Origin: Alistipes sp. | GTDB lineage: Bacteria; Bacteroidota; Bacteroidia; Bacteroidales; Rikenellaceae | Direction of reading: 5' to 3' | Assembly (NCBI GenBank): GCA_021202985.1 | Contig: JAJQCA010000040.1 | Location: 46,630 to 101,720 of the forward strand | Length of the DNA: 55,091 nucleotides | In this document: one piece after another, positions 1 through 8,319 of the stretch | Numbering within the stretch: position 1 is the stretch's first letter | How the letters are laid out: each line of letters starts with the position of its first letter | Position numbers and translations under genes: made by a program | Notes under the pieces: model-generated | The model's input: the letters and a program-made list of their open reading frames with translations, nothing else | The model's database searches: none | Told to the model about the DNA's origin: nothing

Positions 1-162
1 AAAAGAACAGCATAATTGCCTTCGGCAATTATATAAAAGAAAAACAGAGACAACCCATATTAGGCCGGGGATTATAGATCCCCCCGCCTTGCCGGCGGGG
101 CCCGTTCAAAAGAACAGCATAATTGCCTTCGGCAATTATATAAAAGAAAAACAGAGACAACC
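1..162. repeat. 55-bp exact direct repeat (1-55 and 108-162)
   Basis: Positions 1-55 are repeated without a mismatch at 108-162. Each copy begins with an A-rich 11-mer (AAAAGAACAGC), then a hairpin with a 9-bp stem (119-127 with 131-139, loop TTC), then an A-rich arm. The spacer (56-107) has two more GC-rich hairpins: 67-72 with 78-83, and 82-88 with 94-100. The first copy lacks the right-hand half that the second copy has, so it looks like a truncated duplicate. No ORF of note crosses the region. Confidence 0.9.
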
Positions 163-221
163 TTTGTGCAAGCACGGGCAGTCCCTGTTTTTCTTTTACG
201 TCCTTCGGACGCTGTTCTTTT
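108..221. repeat. Nested inverted-repeat element abutting tRNA-Ser
   Basis: The element is bounded by an 11-bp inverted repeat (108-118 with 211-221). Inside lie a hairpin (119-139), a perfect 14-bp inverted repeat (141-154 with 185-198) and a second TTC-loop hairpin (199-211). Folded, this would be a cruciform or multi-branch junction. It begins 1-2 bp after the tRNA-Ser 3' end, and on the minus strand it supplies a T-rich stretch, so it may also end the tRNA transcript. A MITE-like or REP-like origin is an inference. Confidence 0.75.
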
Positions 222-222
222 G

Positions 223-307
223 CGGAGGGAGGGGGATTCGAACCCCCGGTACCGGAAGGTACAACGGTTTTCGAGACCGCCACAATCGACCGCTCTGCCA
301 TCCCTCC
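223..307 (-). tRNA. tRNA-Ser (anticodon CGA)
   Basis: Reading the minus strand, the acceptor stem GGAGGGA (307-301) pairs with TCCCTCC (230-224), with discriminator G at 223. The anticodon stem-loop is GCGGT-CTCGAAA-ACCGT, giving anticodon CGA, which reads UCG. A long variable arm (TACCTTCCGGTA-type hairpin), typical of class II tRNA-Ser, precedes the T arm with GGTTCGAATCC-like sequence. The CCA end is not encoded. Confidence 0.95.
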
Positions 308-322
308 GGTCGTTCGCGGTTG

Positions 323-330
323 CAAATGTA
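323..330 (-). promoter_or_regulatory. Probable -7 element for tRNA-Ser
   Basis: The minus strand reads TACATTTG, matching the Bacteroidetes -7 consensus TAnnTTTG. Initiation about 7 nt downstream (near 316) would start just before the tRNA at 307. No clear TTG is seen at the -33 position. Confidence 0.6.
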
Positions 331-476
331 ATAATTTATCGCTTCCGTTGTTCCACTACGGGCCATTCATTTTACCCCGAATATCCCGAAACCCGTACGA
401 TTTGCACTTTTTTTGCCGTGGATGCGGGGTTCGGTTATAAATCAGTAATTTTACATTTCAACCCTATCCACATCCG

Positions 477-1412
477 ATGGCACAAATACACGGGCATACC
501 CATAACCACGGTCACGACCACGCACGCACGCAGGGGGCGCCGGCCGTGGAATACATCAACAGGGCATTCAAACTGGGAATTATCCTCAACCTGATTTTCG
601 TTGCGGTGGAATTCCTCGCGGGCCTTATAATAGGCTCGGTGGCGCTCATGTCGGACGCGGGCCATAACCTGAGCGACGTTATCAGCCTGGCCCTGGCCAT
701 GTTCGCCTTCAGCCTCGCGCGCCAAAAGCCGAGCAGCCGGTATACCTACGGCCGTAAAAAGAGCACGGTCGTCGTCTCGCTCGCCAACGCGTGCATCCTG
801 CTGGTGGCCGTCGGATTCATAATTTACGAGAGCATCGAGAAACTAATTACCCCGCAGCCCGTACAGGGCGGAACGGTGGCCTGGGTGGCCGGGGTCGGGA
901 TAGTTGTGAACGCCTTTACCGCATGGCTTTTCCTGCGGCATAAGGATTCCGATATAAACATCAAAGGCGCGTACCTGCATATGGCCGCCGACACGTTGGT
1001 ATCGGTCGGCGTACTGGTATCGGGGGTGATAATAAGTTTTACGGGTTGGTATATCCTCGACCCTCTTATCGGGATAATAATTGCCGTGGTAATCTTCTTC
1101 TCCACATGGGGACTGCTTAAAGAGAGCGTACGGCTGGCGCTTGACGGGGTGCCCTCCGGTATCGACCCCGGGGCGGTGCACGACTCGATCATGGCTTCGG
1201 ACCCGCGTATCCGCGATGTCCACCACCTTCATATATGGCCCCTTAGTACCACAGAAACAGCTCTTACCGCCCATCTCACAATCGCGGAGGATGCCGCCCC
1301 CGGCGAAGTCAAATCGAAGGCTAAAGAGGTGCTCCGGGATGTGGGCATTTGCCATGCGACCCTTGAAACCGAAACACCGGCCGACCGCGAATGCGAATGC
1401 GACTGCGGTTAG
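477..1412 (+). CDS. Cation diffusion facilitator (CzcD/ZitB-like metal exporter)
   Basis: This 311-residue protein is an inner-membrane divalent metal/H+ antiporter of the CDF family, exporting Zn2+ or a similar metal. The N-terminus is His-rich (seven His in residues 5-15). Six membrane segments follow. The two transport-site motifs are H63-x3-D67 (in AGHNLSD) and H168-x3-D172 (in HMAAD). A soluble ferredoxin-like C-domain follows (about 215-300). The last nine residues are cysteine-rich (RECECDCG), an extra likely metal-binding tail. The ATG at 477 leads directly into the His-rich region. It stands alone, and its convergent neighbour is separated by a hairpin. The metal cannot be told from sequence. 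Confidence 0.93.
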   Translation: MAQIHGHTHNHGHDHARTQGAPAVEYINRAFKLGIILNLIFVAVEFLAGLIIGSVALMSDAGHNLSDVISLALAMFAFSLARQKPSSRYTYGRKKSTVVVSLANACILLVAVGFIIYESIEKLITPQPVQGGTVAWVAGVGIVVNAFTAWLFLRHKDSDINIKGAYLHMAADTLVSVGVLVSGVIISFTGWYILDPLIGIIIAVVIFFSTWGLLKESVRLALDGVPSGIDPGAVHDSIMASDPRIRDVHHLHIWPLSTTETALTAHLTIAEDAAPGEVKSKAKEVLRDVGICHATLETETPADRECECDCG

Positions 1413-1602
1413 CATTCATCTCGAAACATTTCCCGTCCCATTTCAATACCGACAAAGAAATAGACCGAATCCCTTTCGGTTACGATTTCCGGCACCTTTA
1501 AGCCTTCCGGCAGGCTTACCTGCGGGCGGGCCGCCGGTTACGACAATACCACGGCCCTAATCAAACAGCAAAACCTTCCCATAAGAACAGCGTTTTAAAA
1601 CG

Positions 1603-1635
1603 AACGAACGATACCGCAAGCCGGTACCGTTCGTT
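1603..1635. terminator. Bidirectional hairpin terminator between convergent genes
   Basis: A stem of 13-14 bp with one mismatch (1603-1616 with 1622-1635, loop CAAGC) lies between the CDF gene and the FKBP gene. On the minus strand it is followed by TTCGTTTTAAAA, and on the plus strand by a weak T tract at 1646-1650. Confidence 0.7.
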
Positions 1636-1659
1636 GTAGGAATAAGTTTTTACGGCCGT

Positions 1660-4248
1660 TCAGACCGCCGGAGCGTCCAGAATCTCTATCTCTGCATACA
1701 ACACCTTACTTCCGCGGTTACGGCTGTATCCGTCGGCGTCGTCCGTCAGGCCGGGCGGAATCCAGAGCCGGGCCTTACCGCCTTTACCGACGAGCTGGGT
1801 GCCCTCGGCGAAGCCCAGCGGCAGGTCGGGGAAGCTCGGGTAGTCACCCCTCGGTCCGCTGTTGTCTATTGTATCGCCATCGAGATACTTTATTGTGTAA
1901 ATCATCCGTACGCGGTCGTCCAAATCCACCATCCGGCGCGACATATCGCCCTGCTCTATTATCTCGTAAAGCAACCCCGATTCGGTAACCTGCACACCCG
2001 GCATAGCCGCGATGGAATCGAGCACCGGCCGGGCCTGTTCACGGTACCTTTCGGCGGCCCTGCCCTTTGCCATCCTGCCGTCGACCTCCACCAGCGTGAT
2101 ATCGGCCTCGAAGATGGCCGCGCCGTGGTTGCGGCTGTACCCGTCCGCGTCGTCCGTGAGGCCGGGCGGGATGTAAAGCCTTATCTGGCCGCCCTCGCCT
2201 ATCATCTGGAGGCCCTCGTAGATACCGAGCATCATGTCGGCCATCCTGTTGGTCTCGGACGAGGTGCCGGTACGGTCAAAAACGGACCCGTTCAGGTAGC
2301 TTATTGTATGGATGGTCGTTACCCGGTCCTGAATATCCACCACATGGTTGGACATATCGCCCTGTTCGATAATCTTGTACACAAGTCCGCTCTCGGTGGT
2401 CATCATACCGGGAGCCGAAGCCAGCGAGTCGAGCGTGGCCTGGGCCTCGGCCCTCAGCCTTGCCGTCACCACCGCTTCGTACATCTGCCCGCGCACCTCG
2501 TCCACCGTGATATCGGCTTCGAACACGCTGCTGCCGTAACTGCGACGGTATCCGTCGGCGTCGTCCGTAAGGCCCGGCGGGATGAACAGTTTAATCCGGC
2601 CGCCCTCGCCAACGAGCATCACCCCCTCGGTGAAACCGGCCATCATATCCGGCAGGTTCACATCCGCCCGCGTACCGCTGTTCTGGCTGCGTCCGTTCTC
2701 CACGTAGCTCACCGTGTAGGTCAGTACCACATCGTCGTGCATATCCACCACGTGGTTCGACATATCGCCCTGCTCCACGACCATGTACAGCAGGCCGGAT
2801 TCGGTCTTGCTGTAACCCGGAAGGGCGCTGAGCGAATCCAACGTTTCCCGGGCTTCCTCGAGGGCCCGCCGGAGACGCTTCGTATCCCGAACGTCCAGCA
2901 CCTCTATTTCGGCATGGAACAACTCCGCGCCGCGGTTGCGTTCATAACCGTCCGCATCGTCCGTAAGGTGGGGCGGTATCCACAACTCTATCATTCCGCC
3001 GCAGCCTACCATCATCACCCCTTCGGAAAATCCGGCCATCATATCGGCCAGTCTGGGCTCGTCACGGTCCCGGTCGAACAACTCGCCGTTGTAGTATTCA
3101 ATCGAGTACTCCAGTTCGGGCGTTTCATAAATACCTTCCACCATCAGGTCCTTGTCGCCCTCTTCGATAATACGGTATATAAGCCCCGTCGGGGAGGTGC
3201 TGAAACCGGGAAGCGCGGCAAGCGAATCCATAATGGGGCGCAACCTGGCCATTTCCCGTTCATATTTAATCTCCTTTAGTACCGTCTCGAAATAGTACTC
3301 GACGAAAGTCTCGAGCTCATCGAGAGATATTTCGTCCGAATCGCGGAATCCGTCGGCAACCCCTTTGTTTATCAGTTCGAGTGACAGTTCCGGCTCTTCC
3401 GCGTATGCTTTTTTGCCGAAGTAAAGGCCCACGAGGTACGACAGGCTGTCGGCCTGGGTACGTAATTCCGGCAGCGGATATCCTTCGGGGAATGCGAAAC
3501 CTTCGTCCCAATCCTCACGGCTGTAACCGTATCTCCTGCCGTAGTCGTAGTCGTAATCGTCGTCATAGGAGGAATATCCGTAATCGTCGTTACCGTAGAA
3601 ATATTCGGACAGGTAGTCCGACATCTCCCCGTAATCGTAATTCTCAGAGCCTATGAGGAATCCCGCCTCGATACCTTCCAGCAGGTAATTCAGTTCCACC
3701 TCGTCCAGCCATTCGGCGGCGAAATATCCTTCGGCTATACCCCGGTAATAAGAGACCGTATCTTCTTTCGAGGGCAGATCCATGAGAATCGAATGCGAAG
3801 CGTTCCCTCTCTCCACAATACGGCTTTCGAGCGCGGCTCCGTATTGCGATTCGTCCTGCAAAGCCGTGTTGCGGCGTACATAGCGGGAGTCGGTATCCGG
3901 CAGGGTGCGCAGCAGGGCCCGGCTGTCGGCAATCTCGTCGGTGTGGATTACCTTGAGGTAGGTCTGCAGGTAATCGGAAATCTGGTCATCATTCTCGTCG
4001 TCCCGGTCGGCGGTTTGGAAACCCGCCTCGACGCCGAGTTTTACAAGTTCCATATTCACCGACGGAAGGTCATCCGCGATATCGAAACCCGAAACCATAC
4101 CTATGTAAAAGGAGAGGGAATCGAGCCGGCTTCCCAGTTCCGGGAACACGAGCCGCCGGGTGGGTTGTGCTTCGTCCTGAGCACGGACGGCGACCGCGAA
4201 GGTCAGGGCCGTAACGGATAGCAGGGCATATAAAATAATTTTCCTCAT
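1660..4248 (-). CDS. Exported multi-domain protein with tandem FKBP-like repeats
   Basis: This 862-residue protein starts with a clear signal peptide (1-23, cleaved after VRA). Three FKBP-N-type helical repeats follow (about 42-78, 162-198, 267-302), each with a DSLSYxxG-like start and an ExGxxAGF-like end. Between them lies an Asp/Tyr-rich stretch (202-248). Four FKBP-C-like units follow (about 352-452, 482-585, 618-722, 755-857), each preceded by a helix with LDSLxxxPG. Every unit keeps the EGxxxVGxGGxxxLxIPP core, but the usual AYG loop is replaced by LTDDADGY. The active-site Asp is kept in some units (F391-D392, F657-D658) and lost in unit 2. Known relatives are single-domain periplasmic peptidyl-prolyl isomerases and chaperones, so activity here is uncertain. 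The start lies 22 nt downstream of the MFS gene stop, so the two are probably co-transcribed. Confidence 0.85.
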   Translation of the reverse strand: MRKIILYALLSVTALTFAVAVRAQDEAQPTRRLVFPELGSRLDSLSFYIGMVSGFDIADDLPSVNMELVKLGVEAGFQTADRDDENDDQISDYLQTYLKVIHTDEIADSRALLRTLPDTDSRYVRRNTALQDESQYGAALESRIVERGNASHSILMDLPSKEDTVSYYRGIAEGYFAAEWLDEVELNYLLEGIEAGFLIGSENYDYGEMSDYLSEYFYGNDDYGYSSYDDDYDYDYGRRYGYSREDWDEGFAFPEGYPLPELRTQADSLSYLVGLYFGKKAYAEEPELSLELINKGVADGFRDSDEISLDELETFVEYYFETVLKEIKYEREMARLRPIMDSLAALPGFSTSPTGLIYRIIEEGDKDLMVEGIYETPELEYSIEYYNGELFDRDRDEPRLADMMAGFSEGVMMVGCGGMIELWIPPHLTDDADGYERNRGAELFHAEIEVLDVRDTKRLRRALEEARETLDSLSALPGYSKTESGLLYMVVEQGDMSNHVVDMHDDVVLTYTVSYVENGRSQNSGTRADVNLPDMMAGFTEGVMLVGEGGRIKLFIPPGLTDDADGYRRSYGSSVFEADITVDEVRGQMYEAVVTARLRAEAQATLDSLASAPGMMTTESGLVYKIIEQGDMSNHVVDIQDRVTTIHTISYLNGSVFDRTGTSSETNRMADMMLGIYEGLQMIGEGGQIRLYIPPGLTDDADGYSRNHGAAIFEADITLVEVDGRMAKGRAAERYREQARPVLDSIAAMPGVQVTESGLLYEIIEQGDMSRRMVDLDDRVRMIYTIKYLDGDTIDNSGPRGDYPSFPDLPLGFAEGTQLVGKGGKARLWIPPGLTDDADGYSRNRGSKVLYAEIEILDAPAV

Positions 4249-4270
4249 AAAAAATATAAAATAAAAGCAG

Positions 4271-5665
4271 TTAATTTTCGTCTATATTGGGTTTTTCAAG
4301 TCCGTAACCTTTCCGGGCGTCCTCTTTCCTGAGGAGCCATGCGAACAACACCGAGAGTATGCCGAACAGGGCGAATATCATCATCGGTATCGTGTAGTCG
4401 TAAACGGTAAATTTGTCGCCGTTCTCATTCACGGCTGTCTCCACGATGCAATACCTGCTTAGCACCCAGCCTATAAGCAGGGGCACGCACGCCAGGCCGA
4501 TGTTCTGTATCCAGAAAATCACCGAGTAGGCCGTACCCAGTTTATGGTAAGGTATTATCTTGGGCACCGAGGGCCACATGGCCGACGGAACCAGCGAGAA
4601 TGCCGCACCGAGCAGCAGCATCAGCACTATGGCGAGCGACGGGGAGGAAAACGCGGGGATGGAGAACAACACGTGCACCAGCACCAGCAGCAGCGCCCCT
4701 ATCATCATTATGGTTGCTCCCTTTCCTTTCTTGTCGTAAATGCTGCCGAACAGGGGCGTCAGCAATATATTGCCGAACGGGATAAGCGCCGGAATAGCTC
4801 CGGCCCACACCGGCGAGACATGGAACTTCTGTTCCATCAGCTCGGTGGCGAACTTCAGGAACGGGAAAACCGCCGAGTAGAACAGCAGGCAAAGGATGGT
4901 GATATACCAGAACCCTCGTATACGGACTATTGTCCAGATGTCAGAAACTTTGAATTTCTCGTCCTCGGGGGTTTCCTCCTGGGCGACTCCCGTCTCCCGG
5001 TCGGCCCGGCGGTCGAGCATTATATAGATGAGGAAACTCAGAAGCCCTATACAAAGCATCACAAGGCAGAACAGCAGCGGCGCCGACGGACTACCCAGAT
5101 ACTCGGCCAGAGGGCGCGAGCAAAGCAGGGCGATACCCGTCCCTATACGTCCGGCGGCGACGTTCAAACCCATCGCAAGTGCGAGCGAGCGGCCCGTGAA
5201 CCATTTCACCACAATCTTGGAGGCCGTTATACCTATCATCTCTATGCCCACCCCGAAAACGGCGAAACCGAGCATTGCATAAAACACCTGCGACTTAACC
5301 TCCCACAAACCCAGGACGTTGAGGGTCTGCCCCCCGAAGTCGGTGTTAATCGCCCAGAATTTGAGGAACGTGCCGGCAATCATTATAACCACGGCCAGCA
5401 GCCCTGTGAAGCGGGGGCCCATCCGGTCGAGAATCATCCCGGCGAAAATGAGCATAAACAGGAATACGTTGAACAGCCCGTACCCGAAGGTGAAAATCCC
5501 GTACTCGGCCGAATCCCAGCCCAGGCCGGTTTCCAACATCGATTTGAGGGGGGCGATAACGTCGGATATTATATATCCGGTAAGCATGGTGAACGAAACC
5601 AGTGCGAGGACCGTCCAGCGGGCGGCGGAAGAAGTCGAGATTTTTTTACGTAGTGCTTCTGTCAT
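4271..5665 (-). CDS. MFS transporter (MFSD1/OFA-like)
   Basis: This 464-residue protein has twelve predicted membrane segments in two halves, with a charged central loop at about 222-245. The first cytoplasmic loop holds a motif-A-like DRMGPR (about 80-85), typical of the major facilitator superfamily. The N-terminus (MTEALRKK) is cytoplasmic and basic. The general layout resembles the MFSD1-like and oxalate/formate-antiporter-like families, but the substrate cannot be read from the sequence. A matching promoter lies just upstream (5692-5699). The gene is followed after 22 nt by the multi-FKBP protein, which suggests one transcript. Confidence 0.88.
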   Translation of the reverse strand: MTEALRKKISTSSAARWTVLALVSFTMLTGYIISDVIAPLKSMLETGLGWDSAEYGIFTFGYGLFNVFLFMLIFAGMILDRMGPRFTGLLAVVIMIAGTFLKFWAINTDFGGQTLNVLGLWEVKSQVFYAMLGFAVFGVGIEMIGITASKIVVKWFTGRSLALAMGLNVAAGRIGTGIALLCSRPLAEYLGSPSAPLLFCLVMLCIGLLSFLIYIMLDRRADRETGVAQEETPEDEKFKVSDIWTIVRIRGFWYITILCLLFYSAVFPFLKFATELMEQKFHVSPVWAGAIPALIPFGNILLTPLFGSIYDKKGKGATIMMIGALLLVLVHVLFSIPAFSSPSLAIVLMLLLGAAFSLVPSAMWPSVPKIIPYHKLGTAYSVIFWIQNIGLACVPLLIGWVLSRYCIVETAVNENGDKFTVYDYTIPMMIFALFGILSVLFAWLLRKEDARKGYGLEKPNIDEN

Positions 5666-5691
5666 TTATCCGGGTCTTATCTTATAGGGGC

Positions 5692-5720
5692 CAAATTTAG
5701 CATTTATTTGCCCAGTCGAA
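5692..5720 (-). promoter_or_regulatory. Promoter of the MFS-FKBP operon
   Basis: The minus strand reads TAAATTTG at 5699-5692, an exact match to TAnnTTTG. A TTC stands in place of TTG about 18 bp upstream (5720-5718). The predicted start near 5685 gives a leader of about 20 nt before the ATG at 5665. Confidence 0.7.
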
Positions 5721-5859
5721 GCCGCCCGGGCCGCCTAATTCACAGGCCGCAGGGAAAAATGTGGCGATTTTTAACATAATTTAACATCCCCGCAGGTATT
5801 ACGGGTGGTAAGGTTTGGAAGGGACGCAGGGAAATCCACGGCGTCCGGGCGGGAAACGT

Positions 5860-5892
5860 TCGGTTCGAACCGTCCCGGTTTACACCGGGGAC
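5860..5892. other. Hairpins downstream of the TPR gene
   Basis: A perfect 12-nt palindrome (5860-5871, CGGTTCGAACCG) and a second hairpin (5874-5880 with 5885-5892) lie in the 257-nt gap after the TPR gene stop. They may stop minus-strand transcription before the MFS promoter, but there is no T tract. Confidence 0.4.
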
Positions 5893-5922
5893 GAGGGAGG
5901 ACAGAAAAGAAAACAGACGGGC

Positions 5923-7908
5923 CTAATCGTCCGTAACCATATATTGCTTTAATATTTCGTAAGCTTCGGTAATCCCGAGCTCGCCGGCTTTGCTGAGGTC
6001 GAGGCACCCTTTGCGGGTATCCTTCATGTAAATCTGCACCAGCCCCCGGTTGAAATAGGCCTCCGCGAAGTCCGGATAAATTTCTATGGCCCGCGAGAAA
6101 TCTTCGAAAGCCTCCGGCATCCGCCCCGAGCGGGCCAGCAGGATACCGCGGTTGTAGAAGATATGCGGCAACTCCGGAAGCAGTTTGGCTGCTTTGTTCA
6201 GGTCCGCGATGGACTCGTCGTAGCTGTAAGTTCGCGTGGAGGTGTTGCGGAGCCTGCTCGACGGGTCCGCGTCTATGGTGATGCGCTGGAACGAATTGTC
6301 GATGGAGGAGATGAAGTCGGTCATTTCGCTGCGCGTGGTCGACCGGTTAACATACAGGAACGCGTTGGTGGGATTCCGGTCGATGGCCTCGGTATAAGTG
6401 TTCACCGAACTGGTGTACTGCTTTATCTGCGACTGGGTTATGCCCCTCATAAACAGGTCGTGCCATTCGCCCCGGCCAGAGGAGATTTTCTCCTCCAACT
6501 GCCGGTCGTAAGCCATCAGTGTATCCGTCGGCAGTGTACTCTCGGCGGTGGTAAGCGTCAGGTATTCGTTGTCGAACTCGCGGCGGAACAGCTCCAACTG
6601 TTCGAGGTGGTAGCGGCCGCGGGCAAGCGACACCACCGAGTCGGGCTGCATAAGTGAGAAACGGAACAGCGGCAGCAGCCTTACGTGTGCCTCCTCGTCC
6701 GAACCTCCCGGGCCGATACTACGCCCCGGCATCCGCGATTCGAGCGACACGAGCTGGTTGAACTTCCGTGAAGTGTCGGCGTATATCGAGAAGGTACTGT
6801 CGGTGAGCTTCGAGCGGTATTCCGCTATCTTCTTCTGGGCGAGGTTGTAATCGCTCCGCGAACCCCGCATATCCCCCAAACGGTGCTTTATTTCCGAGCG
6901 GTAAAGGTAGGCGTTGGCAAAATCGGGATAGAGCTCGATAGAGCGGTCGTAATCCTCGATGGCCTTCTCGTAATGGCCGAGCTGCTGGTAGAGGTTTGCC
7001 CGGTTGAAGTAGACCAGCACGTTACCCGGACTGTACCGGGCCACCATGTCGTAGTCCTCCAGCGCGCGGTTGTAATCGCCAATCTGGCTCCTTATTATGG
7101 CGCGGTTGAAATAGGTCTGCGAATTGGTGGGGTCGAGTTCCAGCACCCGGTCGAAGTCGTCGATGGCCTGTATCGGGCGGTGGGTATTGGCGTAGACAAT
7201 GGCCCGGTTAAAATAGGGCGGTATATAGGACGAGTCGCACTGGATGGCTTTGTCGAAATCGAGCAGCGACACTTCGTATTCCTTTTTCTGCATGTGCAGC
7301 GTACCGCGGAAATGGTATCCGCGCGGGTCCTCGCGGTTGGTGCGGATGGCCGCGTTAAAGTCCTCGTACGCCCTCACGGTATCCTGGAGGTGGAGGTAGC
7401 TCAGCCCGCGGTTTATGTACGCGTCGACGACCTTGTTCTCCCGGCGCAGGAACTGGTCGAAATCCTCGATGGCGCTCTCGAACTGCTGGCTCAGCAGGAA
7501 CGTCACCCCCCGGCTGAAATAGGTACCCGAGATGTCCGGCCGGAGGTCTATGGCCTCCTGGAAATCCCTGAGAGCGTCGTCGTAATTGCCCAGCCGCGAA
7601 CGGGTTATGGCCCGGTTGCGGTATGCGAGGGTGTAGACCGGATTGCGCTCGATGGCCGCGCTGAAATCCTGTTCGGCGCCGAGCAGGTCGTCGAGGTTGT
7701 ATTTTGCCACACCGCGCAGGAAGTAGGCCTCGTATGCGTCAGGGTCGAACCGGAGCAGTATATTCAGCGTCTCGATGGCGCTCTCGTACTTGCTGTCGTT
7801 CAGGTATACCGCCCCTATATAGTTGAAATAATTCTTGTTGAGCTGTCCGTACGAACTGCCCGCGGCAAGGGAGAAGATAAAGACCAAAGCGGTGACCAAC
7901 GTGCGCAT
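5923..7908 (-). CDS. Exported TPR-repeat protein
   Basis: This 661-residue protein starts at ATG 7908 with a signal peptide (about 1-22, ending SSYGQ). A longer frame to 8148 exists, but its extra 80 residues are Arg/Pro-rich and precede a perfect signal peptide. About ten consecutive TPR units (residues about 28-360) carry the typical A-x2-R-G/N-R-A and A-x2-D-F/Y-D-x-A-I-E-L-x-P spacing. A non-TPR region of roughly 130 residues follows, then about four more TPRs at the C-terminus. TPR arrays are protein-docking scaffolds; Bacteroidetes exported TPR proteins often sit at the outer membrane. The partner is unknown. The gene is divergent from purA. Confidence 0.88.
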   Translation of the reverse strand: MRTLVTALVFIFSLAAGSSYGQLNKNYFNYIGAVYLNDSKYESAIETLNILLRFDPDAYEAYFLRGVAKYNLDDLLGAEQDFSAAIERNPVYTLAYRNRAITRSRLGNYDDALRDFQEAIDLRPDISGTYFSRGVTFLLSQQFESAIEDFDQFLRRENKVVDAYINRGLSYLHLQDTVRAYEDFNAAIRTNREDPRGYHFRGTLHMQKKEYEVSLLDFDKAIQCDSSYIPPYFNRAIVYANTHRPIQAIDDFDRVLELDPTNSQTYFNRAIIRSQIGDYNRALEDYDMVARYSPGNVLVYFNRANLYQQLGHYEKAIEDYDRSIELYPDFANAYLYRSEIKHRLGDMRGSRSDYNLAQKKIAEYRSKLTDSTFSIYADTSRKFNQLVSLESRMPGRSIGPGGSDEEAHVRLLPLFRFSLMQPDSVVSLARGRYHLEQLELFRREFDNEYLTLTTAESTLPTDTLMAYDRQLEEKISSGRGEWHDLFMRGITQSQIKQYTSSVNTYTEAIDRNPTNAFLYVNRSTTRSEMTDFISSIDNSFQRITIDADPSSRLRNTSTRTYSYDESIADLNKAAKLLPELPHIFYNRGILLARSGRMPEAFEDFSRAIEIYPDFAEAYFNRGLVQIYMKDTRKGCLDLSKAGELGITEAYEILKQYMVTDD

Positions 7909-8319
7909 AAACTCGAAAAGTAGGGTATTTGAACCTGCTAATATAGTAAGAAAATACGGGTTTGCCACCCCCGCAGGGCGGAACGGAACCGCCCCCGAAC
8001 CTTTTAACGCCGGCCGCCGCCGGTTTATTGCCCGGCAGGGGCGGCGGCGCAACCGGACACAGGCGGTTCGGGTCCGGCCCTTTTTTAATCCGGACGAATA
8101 AACGAATGCCGGCGGAGCATCGGGGCCGCCCTGTCCCGTACGGTGCATTCCGTCGGACTGCGCTGAGGCTACGATCCCGGAGTTACAAAATCAACGCCGG
8201 GAGGGCATTACGTTTAATTATGGCGGCCGGTTATGCGGTTTGGGAAAAAAGCCTTAATTTTGGTGGTAATTTGCCGTCCGGAAATCCGGTACGGTCGCTA
8301 AAGGCAATATCAACCAGCG
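7909..8319. other. Divergent intergenic region, TPR gene / purA
   Basis: This 411-bp, GC-rich stretch between divergent genes holds no convincing ORF. It must contain the TPR gene promoter (the minus strand at about 7935-7945 has only a loose TATATTAG match) and the purA promoter (8255-8262). No repeat or long hairpin stands out. Confidence 0.6.
8255..8262 (+). promoter_or_regulatory. Probable -7 element for purA
   Basis: TAATTTTG matches TAnnTTTG. The expected start near 8269 gives a leader of about 50 nt before the purA ATG at 8320. A TTTG lies at 8239-8242, which is closer than the usual -33 spacing, so the match is partial. Confidence 0.5.

Noticed and set aside
1-162. CRISPR array
   Set aside because: Only two repeat copies of 55 bp with internal hairpins and an unlike spacer of 52 bp; no cas genes anywhere in the window.
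2125-3279. 384-codon open frame on the plus strand with repeated His/Val words
   Set aside because: The repeats simply mirror the FKBP repeats of the minus-strand gene; codon bias is that of a reverse frame.
7909-8148. N-terminal extension of the TPR protein
   Set aside because: The added 80 residues are Arg/Pro-rich and precede a perfect signal peptide at 7908, so the shorter start is preferred.
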